Assembly: GCA_002179805.1 (NCBI GenBank)
Contig: NAVB01000456.1
Coordinates: forward strand, 1 to 15,082
From: Acanthamoeba lenticulata
Lineage: Eukaryota > Discosea > Longamoebia > Acanthamoebidae
Direction: 5' to 3'
Length of the DNA stretch: 15,082 nt
The notes beneath the pieces were generated by a model, which was not told the origin of the DNA, ran no database searches, and saw only the letters and a program-made list of their open reading frames with translations. The first letter of the stretch is position 1. Every line of letters starts with the position of its first letter. The translations under genes were made by a program, and so were the position numbers. Of the stretch, positions 8,386 to 15,082 are shown piece after piece.

Positions 8386-9406
8386 TTACTCGCCCCGCGC
8401 AGGCGAGGGGCTGCGCTTGACGCTGGACTCCCTCGCGGGCGAGGCAGCTCTGAAAGGAGCACCAGGCGCAACAAATCGTTCAGTTGGTTGCCTGTTCTAA
8501 GCAAAGAAAGAAAGGGAAAAAAAAACGTACCCATTGTCAGGCCTGGGGGAAGCGGCACGGCCGTTTTCATTGTCCTTAGCAGGGGTACGGCTCCTGTCCC
8601 TCTTGGGCGAAGGGCTCTTGCCGCGGCTGGCAGAGCGATCGCGGCTGCGCCTGTCCCTCGACCTCGAACGGCGAGGCGACCTGGCGTTGCAAATCAGAAC
8701 CATAAATTAACAATAGATTCGGAAACGTTCTTGAGCCCAAGAGATGGTGCATGTTAAAGTGAATGAAAGTGAAAAAACGTACCGCGAGCGCGAGTAGGAG
8801 CGGCTCCGGCTCCGGCTCCGGCTATCACGGCGGTCGCGGCGTCTGTCCCTCGAGCGAGACCTGGACCTCGAGCGCGAACGAGAGCGCGAGCGGCTTCGGC
8901 TCCTCCTCCTGTAGGGGTGGTACCGCTCGTTGCGACGGCAATCACGAGCGAAATGGCCGACCTCACCACAGGTGTAGCAACCACGGCCAGGCCCCATCGG
9001 GCCACCCGATCGTCCCCGAGGATCGACCCTTCCACCGCGAGGGGCCTCCCGGCAGTCTCTGGCCCAGTGACCCTCACGACCACAGGCGAAGCAGCGACCT
9101 TCACCGCGGTGGGACGGCTCAACGGAAATGCGAGCTCCATCAAGCTCGACCCCATCCATACCACGGACGGCATCATCGGCATCTCGCGGATCTGCCAGTT
9201 GTGGTGTTAGTAATGAAGTTAATTTGCTGTAAAGAACACATCGACGAAAAATCAATAACGTTACCGTTGTACTCAATGAAAGCGTAGCCGCCCTTCATAT
9301 CCAGACGAATAACGCGGCCGTACTTGCTGAAAGCGTCATCGAGATCGCGCTCCCTTGTGCGTGAGGAGAGGCGCCCAACGTACACCACGCAATTCCCGTG
9401 AGACAT
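8386..9406 (-). CDS. SR splicing factor: RRM, two CCHC knuckles, RS tail
   Basis: Exons 9406-9265, 9191-8783, 8680-8531 and 8449-8386 encode 254 residues; introns are 73, 102 and 81 bases. Residues 5-74 are an RRM with RNP2 (VVYVGRL) and RNP1 (KGGYAFIEY). Two CX2CX4HX4C knuckles follow, C81-C94 ([14 protein letters not shown]) and C119-C132 ([14 protein letters not shown]). From 140 on the protein is a long Arg-Ser repeat, with SP-rich ends ([20 protein letters not shown]). One RRM plus two knuckles is the layout of plant RS2Z proteins; animal SRSF7 has a single knuckle. Such proteins bind exonic enhancers and recruit U1 and U2AF in the nucleus, regulated by SR kinases on the RS tail. The last stop is uncertain: its GAGTAA overlaps a usable GTAAAG donor. 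The start ATG is directly before the RRM. Confidence 0.92.
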
Positions 9407-9695
9407 GATGTTTGCGCTCTCTGGGCGGGGACGAAAAAAGTACAGAAACGGCCTCTGTTGTTTTTCGAGCCAGTGTTCGGCCATTCCCCGATTGGCCTCC
9501 TTCCGGCGCGATCCTAAGAAAATCCTGGATAGGCACAAAAACAAAATAAATGGTGATTCTGCTGGGCCCCCTTCGCCCACAGGCATCACCAACTCACAAG
9601 TGCTCAACTTCTTTGTCCTTTTTATGTAAACGTTAACCACTTGTCCTGAACGACAAAGAAAACTTTATCGCCAACGACGTGCCACTTGACCTTTT
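9407..9695. other. Spacer: SR promoter/leader and CPSF6 3' flank
   Basis: Only 289 bases separate the CPSF6-like stop from the SR ATG, both on the minus strand, so this holds one gene's 3' end and the other's promoter. I see no TATAAAA. On the minus strand GATAAA 23 bases after the CPSF6-like stop may serve as its poly(A) signal. Open frames here are not convincing. Confidence 0.5.
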
Positions 9696-12479
9696 TCACC
9701 TCCTCTCGTGGCGGCCGTTGTCGGGCGAGTCGCCACGACGCCGCTTCCTGTCGTCCTCTCTCGACGAGCGAGACGAAGTAGAAGACGAGGATGACGGCTC
9801 CTCCCGGTCTCGCTTGAGGCCGCTGCCTCGGTCATCGCCTCCCCGGTCGCTGCTTCGTCGGCTGCGGCTGTCGCTGGACCTGCTGCTGCCGCTCGAGCTG
9901 CTCCCGCCGTGGTGATGGTGGTGGCTTGAGGACGAAGATGCAGAAGAAGACGAGCTTCCGCGTCTTTCCCGCTCGCGCTCACGTTCGCGCTCAGAGCTGC
10001 GACGACTGCTGCTGCTACTGCTACTGCTGCTTTCACGGTCGCGCTCGCGAGCGTCCCGGTCGTCGGCGGGCCTCGCCTCACGGTCCCTGTCCCGATCGCG
10101 GTCGCGTTCTCTGTCTCGATCCCGGTCGCGGTCGCGGTCGTCGTAGTAGTCGCCGCGATCGCGGCGGTAGGGGTCATCCATCTGGTCCTTGAAGAAGGCC
10201 GGGTTCAGGTGCGCTCCCGGCATCGGCACTACGCGCACCCCACAAAAACCGATGATGAGCCGTCACACCGTTGCAGTGGCACAAGAATGGATGAAAGTGT
10301 TGAAACAACGCCGCCAACAAAAAACACACGTACTCATGGGCGGGAAAAAGTCTGGCGGGCCGTAGGGCGAGTGGCCCATGAGCCCGCGGCCTCCGCCTCC
10401 GGCCGGTCCGCCGCCACGGCCCAGGCCCGGCGGGGCGCCACCGGGGAAGCGCACAAACGGGACGCCGCCCACGGGGGGCATGCCCGGCGCCATGCCCGGC
10501 CCGCCGTCCGGCCCGTAGCCCGGCATGAACCCCGCGCGACCGCCAGGCACGCCCGGCCCGTAGCCTGCGTCATCGTCATCATCACCATCATCATGATTAC
10601 ACAGAGTGAGCGAGAAGAGGCCAGGACGGCGGTGGTGGGGCTGAGAGGGGAAGAGGTACCGCGACCGCCCATGCCGGGTGGGCCACGGGGCGGCTGGGAC
10701 GCGTTGGGCGCGCCCGGCTGGCGCTGCATGGGCCGACCCATATTCGGCGGGGGCGCGCTGCTGCCGCCTGCGCAGGGGGAGATGTTGTCGTTGTCAGCAG
10801 TTCAGCTCAACACGCACGCGCAGGAAGTCGGCTGCATAGAATTGGTTGCTGCGGTGGCGACATATACCCTTCTTGCCCGGGTTGTTGATCTCGGCCAGCG
10901 TTTGTGGCGACACAAAGTTGACCATCACCGGCTTCTCGTGGATCACACTGATGGCGACAACACAGGGGCAGTGAGATTGTGTCGACAAGAAGGAGAGATC
11001 AAAGAAGAGAAGAAGAAGGACGTACTAGCCCTGGAGCTTGTCCTTGGCCTGGCGCGAGGCCTCGACGTCGTAAAACTCGACCAGAGCGTAGCCCTTGGAC
11101 CGACCGTTCTGCTTGTTCTCGTAGAACTTAACCTGCTTCACCTTCCCAAACTGCGAGCACACGTCTTCCAGGTCTTGGTCCGTCGTCCACTGCGTTTGTT
11201 TTGTTTAAGCGTCATTTTTATTTTTATTTTTAAAAATTAATTAAAAGTATAAATTGAAATTGTAGAAAGAATCCATTTATTATTTTAAAATAATTTGCTG
11301 CGGCACGTACCCACGTGAGGTTGCCGATGTAGAGGGCGGGCACGTCCTGCGGGGCGGTCGACATCGCTGCGCAGCGGACCGATACGCGCGTCAGCCCCAA
11401 TCGCGCATGCGCCACTAAGTCAAAAGGGACTGAGAGGGAGGCGCAGGACGCACAGATCTGAGGCGCTGCGGCCGCCGCGGGCGCCCCGGCGCCAGAGCCC
11501 CCGTAGTGTTGGGCCGGCGGTCGCTGGTAGGCCGGAGGCGGGCCTCGCGCGTCGCCTTGGTGCTGCGCGTAGCCCTGCTCCTGCGTTATCAGCGGGGAGA
11601 GGGAAGGGAAGATGAGCCGCGAGATCAGTGATCACAGCGCGACACTAAACACCGCCGCCACCGCCACCGCCACCGCCCATAGAGTCCAGTCCTCTCTTGA
11701 GGCTGTTGCCTCGGGTCACCGCCGCCTCCTCTTCATGACCGATCTCCAAAGGTCCATCGCGAGCCGCCAGGATGGGCGTTAAGAGACGTGAGCCGACAAG
11801 AGGACTCGGGCCACAGGTCACTTGGCCCGGAGGAAACTAGAGCGGAGAGAGAACACGAAAACGGAGCGGACAACCCAAGAAGACGAGGAAGACGGATGGC
11901 TTTATCATCATCGCCTCGCTTCAGCTCGAGAGGAGTGTACATCGCATGGATGCGCGCAACACCAACAATCAAACCGCCACCAACAAGCGAACGCGGGAGA
12001 GAGACAACTCCAACGTTGACACAACGCTTTTCATCGTCTTCTTCTCCGCTTTTCCGGGCTTCATTGCCTTCTCGAGCAAGTGGGCGCACCTTGTTCGACT
12101 GAGCGTGCCGGTTATCGGCAGGGTTGTATCGTTCGCGTTCGAGCCCGCGTCGGCCACCGTGGTCCCCGTAGCGACCCTCTTCGTCCTCATCCTTGTCCCC
12201 GACCTCGTAAAGGTTGAGCTCTAGCTCTTCTTCAGTCCCCTTAGCCGCGCTCTGTTCTTTGTTGCCGTCCGCGCCTTCATCGCCCAGATCGCCGTACAGC
12301 AGGTCGTCTTCGTCCTTGGCCTTTTGAACAAATGTTTGGAGAATTGGTAGAATTAGGGAAGAAGAGAGGGGGGGGGAGGTCACGCTTGCAAGTGGCAATC
12401 GGAGCGGTACCGTGGGTGGTTTCGTATCTGTAGTGCCACCCGTCAGATCATCACCATAGATGTCAAACTCATCGTCCAT
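9696..12479 (-). CDS. CPSF6: CPSF6/CFIm68-like cleavage factor I large subunit
   Basis: Ten exons: 12479-12411, 12320-12090, 11836-11651, 11580-11454, 11366-11311, 11189-11026, 10947-10868, 10767-10660, 10564-10334 and 10228-9696; 594 residues. The N-terminus has DIYGDDL, LLYGDL and LNLYEVGD, echoing the acidic D-I/L-Y motifs of CFIm68. The RRM starts at about 215 (ALYIGNLTWWTTDQDL, RNP1 SKGYALVEF near 254-262), followed by MVNFVSPQTLAEINNPGKKG. A Gly/Pro-rich middle contains GAHLNPAFF, and the tail is RD/RE/RS-rich, the full CFIm68 order. With the 25-kDa subunit it binds UGUA sites and steers poly(A)-site choice in the nucleus. Exon 2 and 3 limits are the least sure: the 253-base intron is unusually long and the donor after the Gly run (GTTTAG) is weak. 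Intron 5 is an AT-rich island with AATAAA signals. Confidence 0.9.
11217..11281 (-). promoter_or_regulatory. Three AATAAA signals inside CPSF6 intron 5
   Basis: On the coding (minus) strand AATAAA occurs at 11281-11276, 11228-11223 and 11222-11217, within intron 5 (11310-11190). If intron 5 is not spliced, translation adds 26 residues after W223 and stops at TAA 11232-11230, immediately before the last two signals. This is the arrangement of an intronic terminal exon. AT-rich DNA makes chance AATAAA likely, so use is inferred only. Confidence 0.4.
11279..11294. repeat. Perfect 16-bp AT palindrome in CPSF6 intron 5
   Basis: ATTATTTTAAAATAAT equals its own reverse complement. It sits in an AT-only island of roughly 90 bases surrounded by GC-rich exons. 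Confidence 0.7.
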
Positions 12480-12745
12480 CTTCTGTGCGCCTTTTTGATT
12501 TGGGTGGCTTCGCTGCCGCTCGCCTTTTCGAAGATTTTGGTGGGCACTGCCCGCAGGAATTTAAAGTATTTTGCCGTGTGGTGCTCCCTGTTCTACACGC
12601 GGCCGAAAGGGCTGGACGAAGCTTCCTCTCTTGAAGGACCCGACAGGCGGTGTGCCCCAGAACACGGCCGTGCCAGCTCGTGATTTATAACATAAGAGAA
12701 AGAAAAAACAATTCGCCAGCTGGTCTTCGGCTTCTTCACTTGCTT
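12480..12745. other. Spacer: CPSF6 promoter and CBF5 3' flank
   Basis: 266 bases separate two minus-strand genes. I see no canonical TATA box. An odd-length palindrome GGGCACTGCCC at 12542-12552, 63 bases above the CPSF6-like ATG, is the clearest candidate element. TTATAAAT on the minus strand near 12683-12690 may belong to the CBF5 3' end. Confidence 0.45.
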
Positions 12746-14862
12746 TTAGGCAGACTTCTTCTTCTTCTTGTCCTTCTTCGAGGGCGTGCTCTCGGTCTTG
12801 GCCTTCTTGGACTTCTTCTTGGGCTTCTTCTCCTCCTCCGAGGACGAAGACGAAGAGTCGTCCGACGAGGAGTCGTCATCCGACGAAGAAGAGGACTCCT
12901 CCTCAGACGAGGACTCCTCCTTCTTCCTCTTCTTGGTCTTCTCCTCCTTGGGCTCCTCCTTGATCGTGACCTCCACCTTCATCGGGGTGGTCGGCTGCGA
13001 GGTGGTGCTGCCAGCGTTGGCCGACTTGACGGGCGCCGGGAGGGGCTCGCCCTTGGCCACGTTGTAGTCCACATAGCTGTTGCTCCACTCGCTCGGCGTG
13101 TTCTCGTTGGGGCGGCCGTACTTGTCCAGCTTGCCGTCCTTGATCAGCTGCTTCTTCAGCTGAGCCCGCGGGCCCTTGCCCCACCTGCGCGGGTAGGTGT
13201 CCCTCTCGAGGATGACACGCTTGATCTTGGCGACAACGCCGTGGTCGCACGAGGCCATGTCGGCGGTGGACATCTGCGCAATACCGAGCGCGATGGCCTC
13301 GCCCTTGGTGGTCATCATCACAATCTCTTCGCCCACCTCAATGCCCTCCTCGTAGCGCAGCAGACCGGGGATCATGAACTTGGCGCCTGTCGTGATTATC
13401 ACATCGCACATCAGTCACCAATCTTCATAAAAGAAGAAAGACAGTGATGACAACGATACCGTAGCAGATGGCATTGACGGCCGAGTCCTTGACGACAAGG
13501 CGCTTGTGCTTGGTGAGGAGCACCTCGAGGGGCTGGATCACGCGGCGCAGGTAGGACTCGTCCTTGGTCGTGTCGTACACGTACTGGGCGTCGAGGATAT
13601 CGTGGCACGTGACCAGGCAGTCGACGGCCTGTTATGTTAAGAGGACGACAATGATGACAGATACATCATTCTTGTGAGAAAATGTTGATAACGATGCTGA
13701 AGAGTGATCGATTCTAAACGTACGTTCTCGGTCAAGAGACCAGAGCGGACGCGCCTGAGCTCCTGCATGTGGCCGCCGACGCCGAGGAGGAGACCGAGGT
13801 GGACGCAGAGGGTACGGATGTAGGTACCGGCCTCGCAGTCGACCCAGAAGATGGCCAGGTTGCGGTCCTTGTCAAACTCGATGAGCTTGCTCTGGTAGAT
13901 GGTACGCACGCGCAGCCTCCTCTTGACGGCGGCGATCAGCGGAGGACGCTGGAACAGCGCGCCGGTCAAGGTCTCAATGCCCTGTGTATTTTCGTAGGTG
14001 AGCCGACGAAGAAGGGTAAAGAGTAGAAGAAGCTAAAGGAGAACGGACCTTGGCCAGCTTGGCGTCATCGTCGAGGGCGTTGTGGAGACGGACGATGGCG
14101 ACGTACTCCTTACCGGCGCCCTGCTGGGACTTGACAAGGCGAGTCGCGCGCTGGATGCACACCAGCAAGCAACCTACACACGCCAATCGAGTCAAGATGA
14201 GTATCTTGTTTTTTCAAGTTGCAAGATAAAATAACTCTTGTGAATTGGAAGTCGATGGGTCTTACCAGTGACCTTCGGGTCGAGGGTGCCGCTGTGACCA
14301 GTCTTCTCCACGCGAAGAATCCTCTTAATCCAGGCCACAACCTCGTGCGAGGAGGGGTTCGAGGGCTTGTCAAGGTTGATCACACCATAGCGAACGTAGT
14401 CGTCGAGCGGACGCTTAAGCGGCGAGTGACCGGTCGGGATGGGCGTGTAGTGTCCAGTGCGGACAAGGAGCTTGTCGTAGTTCTACGCATTGCACAAATA
14501 AATTCGGCCATCACAGTCCGAAAAATGTCAGAAATTGCGGGTCGGCGAGGTAAATTGACCCGCGGAGATGATGGGGCGGAGGCAATTGAATATAGGCGCA
14601 CCTTCAAGAGGAGTGGCCATTTTGAGGTATCAAGGGCGGCACCTTTAGCGGCAGGGGCGATGGAGAAATCGCTGCTGGCCTGCGCCTCACCGAGGGTCTC
14701 CTTGCTCTTTCCCTTCTTCTCCTTCTTAATGTGCGCTGAGTGCAAAAAATAATAAAATCCGTGAGCGCAAGGAATCAAATGGCAAGTTGGAGGAACGGGA
14801 GTGAGATTGAACACCACAAATTTCTCACATTACTTCCGGAAGCAGGCGAGAGACGTACACAT
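12746..14862 (-). CDS. CBF5: Dyskerin/Cbf5, H/ACA RNA-guided pseudouridine synthase
   Basis: Seven coding exons (14862-14859, 14735-14602, 14482-14266, 14173-14049, 13981-13724, 13628-13460, 13386-12746) encode 515 residues, the usual dyskerin length. Exon 1 supplies only ATG plus one base. The dyskerin-like N-terminal segment (WPLLLKNYDKL) precedes the TruB domain, with [10 protein letters not shown] and the catalytic motif [12 protein letters not shown] (Asp at about 114), then [14 protein letters not shown] and [10 protein letters not shown]. The PUA region follows ([55 protein letters not shown]). The tail alternates Ser/Asp/Glu and Lys blocks and ends [10 protein letters not shown], a nucleolar-type tail. 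The enzyme works with Nop10, Nhp2 and Gar1 in H/ACA snoRNPs to convert uridine to pseudouridine in rRNA and snRNA. Donors of introns 2 (GTGCGC) and 4 (GTCCGT) are atypical, but the frame and family alignment are continuous. Confidence 0.95.
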
Positions 14863-15082
14863 GGTAAGGTTATCGAAACGGCTTGAAAAAATGAACTAGC
14901 ACCAAGATTCTCCGCTCCCTGTCCTCGTCCTCGCGATCCACAGCCGGCCAAAAGAGAAAGAGGAAACAAGCAGGAAGACTTGCCTCAACCCCGCCCCTGC
15001 TGGAATTCCAGGCGGCTACATACGATGCACAATTCCTGCGCACTTACAGAATACAAAAACTTTTAAAATGAACTCAAAAAAA
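14863..15082. other. 5' flank and leader of CBF5, to window edge
   Basis: No TATAAAA and no convincing coding frame. On the minus strand a pyrimidine-rich run near 14952-14976 lies about 100 bases before the ATG and could mark the transcription start or a leader intron. The outermost bases are a short T-run on the minus strand. Confidence 0.4.

Noticed and set aside
8800..8905. Tandem GGCTCC/CGAGCG-type repeats that look like a satellite or CRISPR-like array
   Set aside because: They are the reverse complement of the Arg-Ser codon repeats of the SR protein, with no spacers.
10209..11240. 343-codon + strand frame
   Set aside because: It runs antisense across several CPSF6-like exons and introns and contains no recognisable domain.
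12650..13447. 265-codon + strand Leu/Arg-rich frame resembling a membrane protein
   Set aside because: The Leu runs are the complement of the Lys/Glu/Ser codons in the dyskerin tail.
13469..13500. Possible bacterial-type TruB origin of the dyskerin gene
   Set aside because: The PUA region, the N-terminal extension, the Lys-rich tail and six introns all match eukaryotic Cbf5.

Overview
The window looks like nuclear DNA of an amoebozoan, most likely Acanthamoeba (inference). Exons are very GC-rich and interrupted by short, AT-richer introns of mostly 55-125 bases. Proteins carry long Ser, Gln, Gly, Asp/Glu and RD/RS tracts, some promoters have TATAAAA boxes, and the gene set is eukaryotic. I reconstructed 29 coding-region introns by reading-frame continuity and family alignment from memory. 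No search was run, so every exon junction is a hand prediction.

Left block, + strand, 1-4614: the 3' part of an unrecognised gene cut by the window edge; two tandem paralogues of the F420-dependent NADP oxidoreductase family (1582-2328 and 2517-3310); and a five-exon YIPF6-type Golgi membrane protein (3512-4614). The YIPF6 gene converges with the first minus-strand gene across 95 bases.

Right block, all minus strand, 4710-14862 (listed left to right): a 98-aa two-membrane-segment protein resembling ENOD93; a Zn2Cys6 (Gal4-type) transcription factor; an unassigned 0.9-kb stretch; an SR splicing factor with one RRM and two CCHC knuckles; a ten-exon CPSF6/CFIm68 homologue (3'-end processing and poly(A)-site choice); and a complete dyskerin/Cbf5 pseudouridine synthase whose first coding exon is only four bases. 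The SR protein, CFIm68 and dyskerin form three consecutive RNA-processing genes on one strand with short spacers. They act on different RNA pathways, so a functional link is only a hypothesis.

Points I rate highest: (1) intron 5 of the CPSF6 homologue is an AT-rich island with three sense AATAAA signals, two directly after the first in-frame stop, suggesting intronic polyadenylation and self-regulation of a poly(A)-site factor; (2) the oxidoreductase tandem differs by one intron and shares a 62-base identical block, suggesting gene conversion; (3) 18 of 29 introns start GTAC rather than the usual GTRAG; (4) the SR gene has a possible alternative last intron overlapping its stop codon; (5) 7350-8219 may hold an undescribed gene. 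I found no tRNA, rRNA, CRISPR, transposon or viral sequence.
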